NCBI GenBank assembly: GCA_963678705.1
Contig: OY783203.1
Span: 46,004,347-46,068,346 of the forward strand
Reading direction: 5' to 3'
DNA from: Panorpa germanica
Taxonomy: Eukaryota > Arthropoda > Insecta > Mecoptera > Panorpidae
DNA length: 64,000 nucleotides
The position numbers and the translations under genes were made by a program. This document shows, in pieces, positions 1 to 11,964 of this stretch. The first letter of the stretch is position 1; each line of letters opens with the position of its first letter. The notes beneath the pieces are model-generated. The model was not told where the DNA came from. It was given only the letters and a program-made list of their open reading frames with translations, and ran no database searches.

Positions 1-2040
1 ATATATACTTGTATAATACGTAAGTGTGTGTCTGTTACATATATTATGCAAATTTTCAAATATTTGATAGCAATAGTCATGTGTGCATTACTCCCATTCG
101 CATTCCCAATCCCCAATCCCCATTAAATGTTACGAGTTTATTCATTAACTTAGTAGACACCGCACACCGACTTGAATTGCATTGATTTGAATAAATACAT
201 AAATAAAAAGAAATATGTTAAATAATGAATTGTTCATATACTTTCACGATGATTTGTAAAATATTATTTAATGGTTTTATTTTACAGTTAATTAATTTAC
301 AAGTGTACACAGCAGTTATTTAAAATTCATATCAAACATAATAACAAACTTTCAGTAATTTATATTAATTTTGCAAATATTAAATTGAAAATCTTGATTG
401 GAAAAAATTTATTAAAATATTTTATAGGAAATATTTCTCTTTAATTTAAATACTACACTGGATCCTTAAAGAATACACAGACGAAAATAATAGCAGAATT
501 ATATTACAGGTACATGGGTTATGTATATTTTACAAAAACAAATACTAAGTAAATAATCATGTAAAGCTTCCGCCTTATTAACGTACATTTTTTACATAAA
601 ATTAAAAGAATTAATACGAGAGCTGCATCATTTTCTTATAAAAAAACGTTCAGTCTATATTAATGAATATATTATTATGTATATTTTACATATTCTTTAA
701 TTTATATTATGACAGTAAAAATGCTATGTTACTGATATGTAAAATATACGTAAATAAAATAAAAGAAGGTGCATTTAAAAATGTTACAGAGTTAATATGT
801 AAAAAGGAGGTTTTTTCCTGTGCATTCTATCTAGATTCACTCACAGATAACTAACAATGTAATAGATAATAACTGTCATAATGTTATTGTGGAACATAGC
901 GACATATAGGTTTCGTTATTATATTTCATATTTAATAAGTGTGGAATTCTTATGAACATCTAATTTACTGTAATTTATCTAGAAAGCATTTGCCAAATAA
1001 CACATGAGACCAATTAAGTGCACTTGTCAACAAACCATTTCACCATGTGAGATTAGTAGCACAAAAGTCAAATACTTCTCAATCGGCTACTCATTCTCTG
1101 TCTGATAATAATTGGTGTCTAGCTGTCTTTGGCCAGACTTGTTTTACGAGTACTCCTGGACCCTGGTCATACAGACACACACTGACACATTACACCTTCA
1201 ATTTAGACAGGCACAAGTGCCGTCAGGTTGTCAAAATCTTTTTTGTTGTTTTTTGATAACAACAATTTAATAATTTGTTAAGTATTTAAGGAAGAAAAAA
1301 GTGACAATGCAGATTATAATTATTGAAGAATTAGAATATAATTTATTACAGTAAAACCACCTATTTTTTCTTTTGTTTCAAATATGTTTTTAAAAAAATC
1401 TTTCGATCCCGTGCCGTCTTAACAGGTGATGTTTTTTAATTTTTTTTTTTGACCGCCTTTAATTACAAAATAATAGACTTAAAATATTATTATAAAAAAT
1501 TATGAATATGTAATGCATATGAATAAATGTTATGAATTTTAAATAATTTTTTTTAACTATAATAATTAAGTGATTAAAATCATACATTGGATTATAAATG
1601 TATGCTAAGTTCCATTGACAAGACTAAATGAAACAATTAAAAGTTTTAATTATAATTAGTTGAAAAAAAGTAATTAAAAGTGAAGACAAAAATGGTGCGA
1701 AAATAATAGATGAAATACTTTAGACTTTAGTGACCAAATATATATTTTTTTAAAAAAGGTAAAAGTAATGTTTCCTATCTTAATCAGATAAAAAAAGTAC
1801 ATAAAAACCTGCATAGATAAAAAATCTAGGAATGAAATCCAAAACTGATTTGGCTAAAATTTGCGCTCAAATACAACACTTAAAACTAAAACACTAAAAC
1901 TAAAAAAAAATTATGCAAAATAATAAACCACGCACTATATTTAATTTTCGCTTTATTCAAATATTTTATTCTATAAGCATTTTAAAAATTCGCACAATAG
2001 TTAAAAGAAAACACTTAAAAAAATTACGCGATTCAAAATG
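1..2040. other. Gene-free AT-rich stretch
   Basis: I see no conserved coding segment, RNA gene or clear transposon here. The sequence is AT-rich with many A/T runs. Short open frames at 663-854 and 1047-1256 (+) resemble no family I know and lack convincing splice signals. A run of C/T-rich words near 90-121 repeats CCCATTC/CCCAAT-like blocks but is too short to classify. Confidence 0.6.
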
Positions 2041-2059
2041 TGTCTTGTTTTTTTGAAGT

Positions 2060-2240
2060 TGCGATGCGCTATAGCCGTGTCCGTCGGAGCCGGCGCGCGC
2101 AGAGCGACTGACTCTGTACTGCTTAGGACTGTGTATTAGGAGTCGGCAGTTCTTGAGAGTCTTGGCTCTTGGTTCTCAACGTAACTACGAGTGCGGACAC
2201 CGGGACACACGTTGTGCGCTCCTCGACACCACGTTCAGAT
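2060..2240. promoter_or_regulatory. CpG-rich patch, candidate promoter or first exon
   Basis: This ~180-bp patch is far richer in G+C and CpG than its surroundings (for example GGAGCCGGCGCGCGCAGAGC near 2085). Such islands in AT-rich insect DNA often mark a promoter or first exon. A 68-codon frame begins with ATG at 2239 and runs to 2445, but it resembles no protein I recognise. The direction of transcription is not evident. It could serve a gene outside the window to the left, or a non-coding transcript. Confidence 0.35.
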
Positions 2241-3098
2241 GAACACTAATGTTCATCGCCGTCGCGAGATCAAATATCTAGCGAATCATCCCATCCAACA
2301 ATTCCATCACATCACATTCAATGAACGACTCTTGCTAACACAGCACGGTTTATTATTGGAAGCAAGCGCAAATAGTTGTGCGATATTTTCACATTTCCAT
2401 TATGTTAGACTAGTGAGCAGATTTTTCAGAGTTCAATTAACTTAAGCCAAATAGCAAAGCATTAACCAGGACTATTTCTGAAGGGCAATTAAACATTATT
2501 GAGTGAGATTTATATTACAACCTGCGTTTACCCCGTCGTAAAGCGACATCTGTTTAGTTTGCATGATTTTATATATTATATTTGAATTTTATATCAAACT
2601 TATTAATATAATATAAAATTTGAATTTTTATTCCAAATTTTAGTACCATTTTTAAATTGAAATTTCTGACTCGAATATAATTATGAACAGGTGCTCAATA
2701 TTAATAACTTTTTTTCATATAAACTAAATATAAAAATATACTTTTTTTAACAAAATAAAAAACATTTTTCATTTTCAAAATTCACGCATTTTTTGACCAA
2801 ACTTTTTTTTTTAATTTTAGAATTTTCTTTTCGATTTGTCAGCTTTCCAATAAATTTTTTAGCCTCGTGGTCCGGAAATAAAAATTTTGAATTTTGAGTT
2901 TTTTTCAATAATTACATACTCAATTATTTCACAATCCAAATTTTGTACTTTCTTCAAATTTTCCTACCGCGCCTTCTCTACGATATTTTATCAATTTTCA
3001 AATATCTAAATTTCTAAATATGTTTGCACTGAATAGTGTAATACACATACAAGTTTCTATCTTTTACGATTTAAAAGTTATACAACAAAAAATTCTTA

Positions 3099-3570
3099 GC
3101 TTGCACGTTGGTGGCGAGCTTGAAAATTTGGTCTTTTCTGATAAAAATTTCTTTCCGGTTCAGCAATATGTAAACAAACAAAACGATAGTATATGGTTAG
3201 AGTGCAAATCAAAAGACAATTTAGACCAGCGAATTGCACTGCGAAAGCAAGCGTCTGCATCAGCGATGGTGCGGCTCGCGGTAACTGCCACAAGACGCTC
3301 ACCACTCGTTTTCATTGAACAGGACGTAAAGATAAATCAACAAATCTGCTGTGAAAAGATTTTACACCATATTTCGTTACCTTGAGCACGTAAACAATTC
3401 GGTACAAACCATTAGACGTTTCAACAAGACTTCCAGTTTTATTTCTTCGCAACAATGGCCACCATATAAGCCCAATGGATTTTTTCATATGGTCCATTCT
3501 GGACCAGACGGTCGACATCTTAAAGATTGCTCTTTGCCGAGAATGGGACAAAATACCATCAAGTTATAGC
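3099..3570 (+). pseudogene. Decayed mariner-family transposase
   Basis: Two overlapping frames read as the middle and end of a Tc1/mariner transposase, the DDE enzyme that cuts and pastes its own element. The first (to the stop at 3382-3385) contains FSDKNFFPVQQYVNKQND and SPLVFIEQDVKINQQ, matching the region of the first catalytic Asp and the following strands. The second (from about 3400) contains FISSQQWPPYKPNGF, the counterpart of the family's WPPYSPDLNP block. A frameshift joins them, the segment expected to carry the second Asp is damaged, and the third acidic residue is lost (PDLNP reads PNGF). No N-terminal DNA-binding domain is in frame. It is an inactive fossil. Confidence 0.72.
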
Positions 3571-3734
3571 GTCCATGCTATTATCCGCGCTAATGGTAAC
3601 TACTAACTATAACAATTATTTTTTATATGTCAACATACTGAAGTTTTTAAATAAAAAAATCAAAATCTACAAAATTGCGGCATCTTTAATTGGTAACACT
3701 TCCAGCGTTGACCTGCATATATAGAGACTAACAT

Positions 3735-3935
3735 AGGTTGGTTAGTTGTTGATAAAGCATTACTGTTTTTATTGGGAAAAAAGAACGTTCAAGCAAAGCA
3801 ATGACTTGACAAGTATTATTTAGACTCTGCTCCATCGAAACAAATTCAGACTTTTCCATTGTTTTAATAATTATAAAACTAGCGTCACTAAAACCACAGT
3901 AACTCGTAAACTAATAATCGGAATGTTCTGAAATT
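3735..3935 (-). mobile_element. Mariner-derived MITE copy A
   Basis: This stretch is a diverged relative of the palindromic mariner derivative at 44.8-45.1 kb. Read on the - strand, both share GAGTTAC, a TTTTAGTGAC-like block, a short leader, and an arm ending GTAATGCTTTATCAA (here) or GCAGTGCTTTATCAA (there). The first hairpin arm is largely replaced here, so it no longer folds fully. It has no coding capacity. Confidence 0.5.
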
Positions 3936-4139
3936 ACACATATCGTTTGAAGATTGGTACTATCTAAAAATCATATAAATTTGTCAATAGTGGCACAAAT
4001 TTTATGTTATTATATTGGGACAACCTTTCATAATATTTTAAGCCAAAAATAATTAGAATTGAAAAATTTAAGTACCGTACCGACATCTATTCTATAAATT
4101 GACTGATCAGACAAAGAAGAAACCCCTTTAATCATCTGA

Positions 4140-4165
4140 TTTCTCAGTGACAATATATACAGGGT
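4140..4165. other. Possible transposon terminus
   Basis: The words ACAGGGTGTTAGATACTCG resemble the ACAGGGTGT-type ends found on some insect DNA transposons. Only one end is visible and no partner was found, so this is a weak hint. Confidence 0.15.
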
Positions 4166-4439
4166 GTTAGATACTCGTACGTCACTGTCAATATTGAAAA
4201 GGATGATGTAGATGTAGAAGGTCAAAAGAAAAAAATCAAAAGATATCGATGAAAGTAAATACTGATAATACTTCTCGGTTGTCGGTGATAGGACTCAGTA
4301 ACTGAAATTGACCGATGTGAAGTATCGAAATGTGATTATTGAAAGTTTGTGTTTTTTAAATAATTGTCCATTTTTAATAGTATCTACTATCCTAAATCTT
4401 TTTAAATACTAATTGTATCAGATGTATTATATTCCATAT

Positions 4440-4830
4440 TGTTTTTCAAACTACTGATCCCTGCGGACATTCTCTTTCTAATACTTTTTCTACTTTATTG
4501 TGCTCCGTTTATATTATTGCTAGTCTTTCATGGAAATAGCTTTCCATCACGGTATATATTTTGACTATGTAATAACCTACGTAGTGCACTAGGACGCCTG
4601 ATAGCGGCAAAGGCACGATTAACATCATTGAAAAGCCTCATTAACTTTACTTTACAGCATATGTATTGCACCTTCTGCTGAGTTCTCTTTTTGAATGCAA
4701 ATTGATTGCTCCTCTTCATCCCCATTAAAATGCATCTTTCTTTTGCTCTGCTTATAATTAGATTTTCCAGGATTTTTCCCTTAATATGGAGTAGTGTTAT
4801 TGGTCTGTAAGAGCTTGAATATCCTTTTAA
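4440..4830 (-). pseudogene. LINE reverse transcriptase fragment
   Basis: Read on the - strand, three parts of a non-LTR retrotransposon reverse transcriptase appear in order. First is SSYRPITLLHIKGKILENLI, matching the YRPISLL...GKILEKL segment. Next is SNQFAFKKRTQQKVQ, the QFGFRKG-like block. Last, after frame damage, are DVNRAFAAIRRPSALRRLL and ECPQGSV, counterparts of the first catalytic Asp region and the GCPQGSVLGP block. Stops and frameshifts separate the parts, and the YADD box is absent. The motif order and spacing suggest the R1/I/Jockey group, but the clade is not certain. It is a dead, 5'- and 3'-truncated copy. Confidence 0.7.
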
Positions 4831-4975
4831 AAATAGTCTGACCTAAAACCTACTTTCAACTGCGACACGTCTCTGATCTAGGCATGCGTTATATACTCTT
4901 AGCAGGTGTTCGGGTTTCAGGATATTATAAAATCCGTTTCCAGGCGGAATTTGAATGGACACGCCAGGTTGCTCT

Positions 4976-5060
4976 CTAACAGACTCTAGGTGTCCTGGGT
5001 CTCCCAGATCGTGGTTTAGTTAATATTAAATCCAATTCTGAATCGATTGAATTGTTGAGC
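4976..5060 (-). pseudogene. Possible GRPR-motif transposase fragment
   Basis: A short - strand frame contains KPRSGRPRTPRV. This resembles the basic GRPR segment that links the two helix-turn-helix parts of Tc1/mariner transposases. Upstream residues in the same frame do not look like a helix-turn-helix domain, so this may be chance. It lies inside the transposon nest, in the opposite orientation to the mariner remnant at 3.1-3.6 kb. Confidence 0.25.
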
Positions 5061-6773
5061 TTCATTTGTGTTTCATATATTGTAATGAGAATCAAAATGT
5101 CGTTTGGCTTCGATCGCAGAAGCGTTCTTTCGATAATACTCGCGAATGCAAAGCGCACGTTGTGCCCCGTATTAGCCGTTCTCGCATTTAATACTCTCCC
5201 CATGCTGTAGTACGTATATAGAAGGAAATTCAATGTCAAAAGTCAAAATGTCAAAAGTTTGTTTCACCGAGAAATACAGCCAAATCCGATTTTGATTGAT
5301 AAAAATATATATAAAATAAAATAAATATCCTATATTATAATGTTCCAAGTGCAAATTTATTTGCTTATATGTTTATTTGTTTATATGTTTACGCGATTCG
5401 TATGGTAGGTGGAAAACGGCTCCGCGCATTTTCTTAAAAATCGTCTATTCCTTAGAGAAATAAATTCTAAGACCTGGGCCTGGTAGGAAACTTTGGAGAA
5501 CACTCAAATTTTGAATTATTTAGTAATAAAGTATATTATTAAAAAAAAAAGTTCAAAACTCAAAAACTTTATTTGGGGGCACGGGGGCAGTTTTTGCCTA
5601 GGTTAAAAATTGAGCTAGAAAGTTGAAATTTTATATATGGGCTAACTTTGATGCCTAATTTACAAATCGAAAAAAAAATCCCAAATTTTGAAAAAAGATG
5701 GTCAATTAACAAATAAATTGAAAATGTTTTACATTTTGTTGAAAAAATTATATTTTTTTGGTCAATTTCATACACACCAAAAAGACGTCGCTTTGCGACG
5801 GGGGTAAACTCTAGGGTATACTCTATACGAGTATATATATGAAATAAATATATTTGAATGATATTTTTATTCTCTCCGACATTGATCCGAAAGTTGGACC
5901 CTGCTTGGTCTCTGCTACGACAGTAATGTATCCTAGATTTCATAACATAAAGTTTAGAAAAAAGCTGAAATAGCAAGTATTTCATATTATGATAATTTTA
6001 ATGTTTACATAACAAAACATTGTGTAGTTACAAAAAGTCGTCATAAGTTATGCCTTATGTCAGATTGCCAACTAATATATCATACATTACAAATGGCACA
6101 TGGACAAATGCACTGGAAATGACAGCAGGCGGGCAGAACACGAACTCAAATGTCCATTCCATACCCAATCACCAATCACCGACCGACACTGCCAATAACC
6201 ACAGAGACGGACTGCTATTGCAGCGTCTTCATGTTGCAAAATGAAAACACAAACTGACAGAAACAATAGATTCATTTCACCGAGATACACTCAGCTGCAA
6301 GCAAATTATATTAATAACTACTGGTAAAGCAAAATCCCCCTTTAATTTAATATATTTTTGTATTTTTTAGTTTAACAGGAATATTACGTTATTTTCAATT
6401 ATTTGGTTATTTCTTTATCTATTGTTATGAATATTTAGCTTTTCGCTCAATTACTTTTGTTGTTTCATATTCAAAAGGTTTGAACGTTCTGTTGTTTATT
6501 AAAATCACTCTTAATACAGCTCTCAAACCAGCAACAACCAAAACAACAAAATAAGAGCAAACTAAATAAAATTAAGAATAATCATCTTTTGTACTTTTTA
6601 TGTATTCTATTATTTAATTGTGTTTAATATAAGTGTGTTAAAATATAACCAGTGCTATTTTCACTTACTAAAACCTAAGCCAACAAGCGAAATTGTGAAA
6701 CAAGCGAATTTATAGGAAATAAAAGAACAGCTGTTAAACCAACGCGTATTCAACACCTACGCCCGTCGCACGC

Positions 6774-7220
6774 TGCAACCGTATTTCAGCGTATTTATAC
6801 GCTGTAAATGTAATGAACCCTCACTCTGCAAGCGACAAAATAGCTCTCATACTGGAACCGTATTTAAGCGAATTTTAACCAAGTGAATACATGCTACAAC
6901 GCTAATCCTATTCGAATCTTTTATATGCAATCAGCCGTCTCAGACTGGAACGATATGGAAGGCAATGCAATAAAATAATCTCTTTCATAACAGTGGTGTA
7001 TCTATAAAAATTAAAGTAAAAGTTTGCTCTCATGATAAATTATGTTAGTGGAAAACAACTCCAATACACAAGTTGCTTGGTACGTATCGGTACGTGGTAT
7101 GTATGTATTGTGACACAAGACATGCAATGAACACAGGAGTTGGATTGCTCTAAAAGTTCTAGCCGCTCAACCAAGCCACCGATTTACGCCCGATTTCGTC
7201 GTCGCTTAAATACGCTTGCA
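6774..7220. mobile_element. Candidate MITE with repeated CGTATTTAAGCG motif
   Basis: An 18-19-bp motif occurs three times: TGCAACCGTATTTCAGCG at 6774 (+), TGGAACCGTATTTAAGCGA at 6853 (+) and, inverted, TCGCTTAAATACGCTTGCA at 7202. A perfect small hairpin AGCGTA-TTTA-TACGCT lies at 6788-6803. Inverted and subterminal copies around ~400 bp of non-coding DNA fit a non-autonomous DNA transposon. The ends and target duplication are not resolved. Confidence 0.35.
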
Positions 7221-9177
7221 ATGTGCGCCGAGCCCTAATCGGCTAAAACATTAAATAAAATAGATACGTACATAACCAACACATGTAAATGATTGCATCT
7301 AGTCTATTAAAAAATCATTCGACGTAGATTTCAGTAAGGATTCAAAATATCTAATATAGCATTAGCTGTTCGCACCTCAATTTGTATAAGCACCTACCTA
7401 AGTAACAAACGCATGACTACAAAAGTATGAATTAAATATTCGTGTTACTTAATAATAAAAAAACGCTTGTTAAAAAATCTGTGATTGATGTGAAATCAGA
7501 GATTGTCAGCAGTGTCGTAGCAAGAGGGGCCCGAAGAGGGGACGAAATTTTCTGGCTGTCATTTCCAACATTCGTTACTGCACATGCGCACTTATTTATT
7601 TTACGAAGGCACCGGTTTTCAGTCGTACAAAAAATGCAAATATGTCAAATTTTTAATAAAGCTATTATGTCTGCTATACGTTAAATTGATAAACTGTTTA
7701 GGTAAATTTATAATATTTATGTTTTTCATGCGTTTATGCAACCTTTTTAAAAGAATATTCCAACATTAACTAAAACACTAAAATTACTGCTTTATTTATT
7801 AAAATAAATAATTTACATTGTATTTTGTGCACAAACAAACATCAATTTTAAAAACTTATCGAAAAAAGAATTTGCACACGTAATAGTACATATTGCAAAG
7901 AACACGTATTAGTGATTGCCTACTTCAGGCGCAATTAAATTAATATCATAGGTTCATAAAAGTTCTGTTGTTTAAAACAAGAAGGGAAAGGAAGAATAGA
8001 TAGAGTTAAGGACGACGGTACTTGTCACACGATCGTCTTAAGATAGTTTGTACGTTCAGTACGGGCCATGGGAAGTTAAGACAAAACTGTAGTGTTGTTT
8101 CTATCTCTGTTGTCCAATGTATTATGGTTTAGTCAAAGACAAAATTGTTTTCAGATTGTCATGTTTCTAGCTTATAACTGGTCTAAAAGCCAGCTCAGCA
8201 TACGAATAGTATAAAGGCTAACTATGCAACAGTTGCATCAGTTAGACATGCAGTTTAAACATATCATATTAAATTTCAATAACACGAAAACAAAAGAGAA
8301 TTTGACAGAAACAATACAGTACTTTTTAAACTTCCATATATAGTAGATCCACCTACAATGTATGAAGATTCACTTACAAGTGAATACAACGCAACAAAAT
8401 ATACATATAGTAACTTTTATTTCAAGCTAAAATTAAAAAAGCGACTCCGAAAAAATGAGAGACTTTATTTACTAAACCCAAAGTTTGCTAGTGATCCACG
8501 TTGTCCGTCTACTGACCCACTTACTCGCCACTTCATGAATTAACAATTTTCTTCAGAAAAAATTAATTGTATCGGAATAATCGTTTGAAGCAAGTATAAA
8601 AGTATTTCAATCATCAAGATACTTGTATCGAAAGTATTCAAGAATACTTCAAACTCTAAGCAGATATAATAAGTACAGTTCAGTTCTGTTGTAGCTCTGT
8701 AGTTAGCCAGATTGTTTTGGATAGGAGTGAAGTGCGTGGTCTGAGAAATTGTACAATACAGTAGTCATGTATTCTAATAAATTAAAACTCTTCTAATACG
8801 CAATTTATCTTTGTAAGTGAATGATCACAGAAGTTTGTCATAAAACTCAGAAAACACTTTTCCTGGAAACAAGTAGCTTAAAGAAAAACTTATGAAAATA
8901 TTGAGGACAATCTTCAAACCACTACAAAAAAGTTGTTATCCAAGAACACTTAAATTACAATCTTTTATTATTCAACTATTAAATTTTACATAATAATGCG
9001 TATTACTCATTGCATATTAATCAGGCGTCTCTCAATATAAATAGAACTTATGGAATATCTAAAAATTATTGAATCTATTTTAAGAACGCAGTATCATCAC
9101 TATCACGAAGGTCAAAATGTATTCAATATATACAAATGTATTTGTATAATTAAACTTTACATTTTTTTCACATTTAC

Positions 9178-9412
9178 CACCCTTTCATGCCTTCTTTTGT
9201 TTTCTTTCTTTCTCTTCTTCTCTTCTTGTCTTTGTCACTCCTTTGTTCTACTTTTTATTCTCTTTCATTACTACTTCATTCTCTTCATCACTATATCCTT
9301 TTCCCGCACTTATCCTTAACCATCATTCTTTTAATTTATAACTTTCTAAAACCTAGTGAATTCTCTTTCCTCCCTTTTTTCCAGAAAGCGTGTTCGTATA
9401 AAAAAACCAAAT
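9178..9412. repeat. Polypyrimidine low-complexity tract
   Basis: The + strand is almost entirely C and T with few purines (TTCTTTCTTTCTCTTCTTCT and similar). The open frames inside it are compositional artefacts rich in Ser, Phe and Leu. It lies about 260 bp upstream of the SNRPA1 start codon. Confidence 0.7.
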
Positions 9413-9499
9413 AACCAAACCCGGACACGCATATGTGAACCTCACATGATAGTAAGCATACGCCATCTACTTTATGTTGGATTAAGTATATATTAAATA

Positions 9500-9671
9500 G
9501 AAAGAATTTCTACTGAAAATTTGATGTCGTTCATACGCTGTAATCAGTAGTAACTTTAGAGAGGTTCATTGTGGTTTATTAGCGTTTATTGGCGTTTATG
9601 TTTCTTCGAGTTTTCATTTATTATTGGCAACAGTAAAAAAATATTTGTTATATTTGAAAATATAATCCAAA
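9500..9671 (+). promoter_or_regulatory. Upstream region of SNRPA1
   Basis: The interval directly before the SNRPA1 ATG should hold its promoter and short 5' leader. I see no TATA box in a convincing position. TTTATTAGCGTTTATTGGCG at about 9575 is a short imperfect direct repeat. The region is placed by position only. Confidence 0.35.
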
Positions 9672-11288
9672 ATGGTGAAATTAACTCCTGAGCTTATTCA
9701 TGCTTCCATGCAGTTCATAAATGCCGCGAAGGAGCGGGAACTTGATTTACGTGGTGAGAATTAAGGTTATGTTTGCCTAAAATGATAGTTATAAACATAC
9801 GTATTAATAACAAATTGAATCTTGCTATACTTTTTCAGCATACAAAATACCTCAGATAGAAAACTTAGGGGCCACGCTGGATCAGTTTGACACCATTGAT
9901 TTTTCAGATAATGATTTGAGAAAACTAGATGGATTCCCACTACTACCTCGGCTGAAATGTCTACTTCTTAATAACAACCGAATAAAGTACGTTATCTGTG
10001 TTAATACATATTATGTATAACTTTTGATGATTGATTAAAGATGTATATTAATGTTTTTCAGTCGAATTGGGACAAATTTGTTTGAGAGTCTACCAAATCT
10101 GCAAAGTATTATTTTAACAGGAAATCTTATTCAAGATCTCTCTGATTTGGATGAATTAGTGAACTTACCAAAATTACAAACACTAAGTTTGCTACACAAC
10201 CCCGTTACTGCGAAACCTCATTATAGACTCTACATCGCACATAAGTAGGAATATAATTTTTGGAACAATGACTATATAAATAAACTTGTATTTTATTTAT
10301 TATAATTTCTTCTTATTTTTTTTACATACATTGTAGATTTCCAGAACTGCGATTATTAGACTTCCGTAAAATAAAACCCAAGGAAAGAGAAGAGGCCAAT
10401 ACATTGTTTAAATCTAAAAAGGGTAAAGATATACAGCGTGATATTGCTAAAAAACCCAAGACATTCGTTCCTGGTTCTAAATTGCCAGAGCTTGTTAAAA
10501 AAGATCATGGTATGTTATTATGATTACGTGACTTACAAGTATAACATCAAGTGATATGTGTATTATTTGAAAATATATATATTTTTTAATAGGTTTGTCA
10601 ACGCAAGAAGTTATGAAGATTCGGGAAGCTATTCGAAAGGCAAATACTTTGGACGAAGTTGAGACTCTAACAAAAATGTTACAGGCTGGCCAAATTCCTG
10701 AGAAGGTCACAGCAAATGGAAGACATAATCATCCAAGTAATAGAGGACAAGACTTTTATTATGTCAATTACAATAATGATGTGTATTACCGCTAGAATGC
10801 TGTTAACATTAAAATATTAGCATGAAGAATTAGTTATTGTCTAACTTTTAGAAAGTTATTATTTTTAACATACTATACATAAGTCAGAATGCTTGTGTTT
10901 GTTGTACGTTGTGTATTTGTTTTAAATATTATAACGTACAATTTTGGCATATATATATATCGTGATATATCACGTACAGCCATTATTGTTTTTTCCCATA
11001 ATCGGTGAGAATGTAAGAAATCAGTTTATATTTTAAATTCAATAATCTATGTTAGTTTATTTGTGTATGCTTGACTTTGTTGCATGTCTGACCTGCATGA
11101 TAAAATAGAACAATGATTTATAATCAAAATCAACGCGAACATTTTAGGTATTTCCAAATAGCTTAATTATCATGTAAACTGCCGTAACCACAGAAATAAT
11201 ATTCAACATAATTTTATATGTTACAGGATTTAGAGGAGGGCACATTGAAGATGTTGAAATGGATGAAGACGATACACAAATGCATTGA
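9672..11288 (+). CDS. SNRPA1: U2 small nuclear ribonucleoprotein A' (spliced, 6 exons)
   Basis: U2A' is a leucine-rich-repeat protein that pairs with U2B'' and holds it on stem-loop IV of U2 snRNA in the spliceosome. The exons are 9672-9753, 9839-9986, 10062-10244, 10337-10509, 10593-10736 and 11227-11288. All junctions are GT-AG and keep frame, giving 263 residues against about 255 in human. The start MVKLTPELIHASMQFINA is the family's N-terminus. LRR blocks follow: LDLRG, DFSDNDLRKLDGFP, LKCLLLNNNRI, SIILTGNLIQ and LQTLSLLHNPVT. Then come KPHYRLYIAHKFPELRLLDF (the LRR cap) and a basic region with EREEANTLFKSKKGKDI. The last exon supplies an acidic end, EDVEMDEDDTQMH, like the human EEEMEED tail. 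The gene is convergent with the kinase gene. Identity is secure; the last exon is the least certain. Confidence 0.93.
10593..10795 (+). CDS. SNRPA1: SNRPA1 alternative terminal exon (read-through form)
   Basis: If the donor at 10737 (CCAA|GTAATA) is not used, exon 5 continues in frame for 19 further codons. It then ends at 10795 with SNRGQDFYYVNYNNDVYYR in place of the acidic tail. The shared part includes EVMKIREAIRKANTLDEVE and LQAGQIPEKV, the conserved C-terminal helix segment of U2A'. Both endings are open, so two isoforms are possible. The acidic one better matches the family, and the Tyr-rich one may be intron sequence. Transcript data would decide. Confidence 0.4.
10956..10977. repeat. 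Perfect short palindrome in SNRPA1 last intron
   Basis: CGTGATATATCACG reads the same on both strands and sits beside an ATATAT run. Depending on isoform it lies in the last intron or in the 3' untranslated region of SNRPA1. No function is evident. Confidence 0.6.
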
Positions 11289-11904
11289 TAATAACAGGTA
11301 AAGTATGTCTTTAATTATATACCTAATTTCTCTTCCAACTAAATTTGATTAAATTCAGAATAAGCAAATTCCAGAGTCTAGGCTCTTATAATATTTTTTC
11401 AGAATTATATTACCATAAATGAAAATGCTATATTTTAAATTAAATTAAATTGTTTTATACCGAACTTTGATTTTATGGTTTATTAGGCTAATACTAAGTA
11501 AATAAATTACATGCAAAGTTCTAATTTTTAGTTAGTAACCATAAAATTTAATAAAACATAGATTTAACTATATTTTTAAATAAAAACTTAGGTATTACTA
11601 CAAAACATAAAATATATTTTTGTAACTATGTATAAAAAACAACTTCTCATATCTAAAATTTCATCATAAATGCCAATTTCAAAGTTTGCTAAGCCATATG
11701 TGATATCATTAAATATTTAATTAATATATATTTGACTTTTTAGGTTTAGCTGGTAAATATATGCTGATAAGGACTAGAACAAAACTACAACTATACTGAT
11801 ACTAATATTGTTTTTAAAACATAACATTTTAGTCAATTGGTACTGAGAAGCGATAATTTTAATTTTACAAACCTATTATATTATTTGATTAACTCAACTA
11901 ATTT

Positions 11905-11918
11905 TACTTATATACATA

Positions 11919-11964
<46 letters not shown>

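Larger units (their letters stand above)
2526..5809. mobile_element. Transposon nest bounded by inverted termini
   Basis: A motif at 2526-2551 (GTTTACCCCGTCGTAAAGCG...) recurs inverted at 5783-5809 with few changes. Each copy carries a small hairpin, GTCGC-TTT-GCGAC in the right copy. The pair reads like terminal inverted repeats 3.28 kb apart. Between them lie unrelated decayed pieces: a mariner transposase (+), a mariner-derived MITE, a LINE reverse transcriptase (-) and a GRPR-type fragment. I found no target-site duplication, so whether one element with later insertions or several adjacent ones is present remains open. Confidence 0.45.
5830..9560. other. Gene-free stretch with transposon scraps
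   Basis: No conserved coding segment is visible. A moderately GC-richer patch at 6030-6300 has open frames on both strands but no recognisable product. At 7509 the words CAGTGTCGTAGCAAGAGGGG look like a hAT- or CACTA-type terminus without a partner. At 8550-8660 repeated AAGTAT/ATACTT words resemble the subterminal repeats of insect hAT elements. A polypyrimidine run at 9178-9412 is listed separately. Confidence 0.5.

Noticed and set aside
5569-5985. 138-codon - strand frame
   Set aside because: It crosses the right terminus of the transposon nest and shows no domain. The residues follow the AT-rich composition.
7509-7560. hAT/CACTA-like terminus CAGTGTCGTAGCAAGAGGGG
   Set aside because: No inverted partner was found within several kb, so no element can be delimited.
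9050-9414. Ser/Phe/Leu-rich frames of 75-89 codons
   Set aside because: They are produced by the polypyrimidine tract and have no protein-like pattern.
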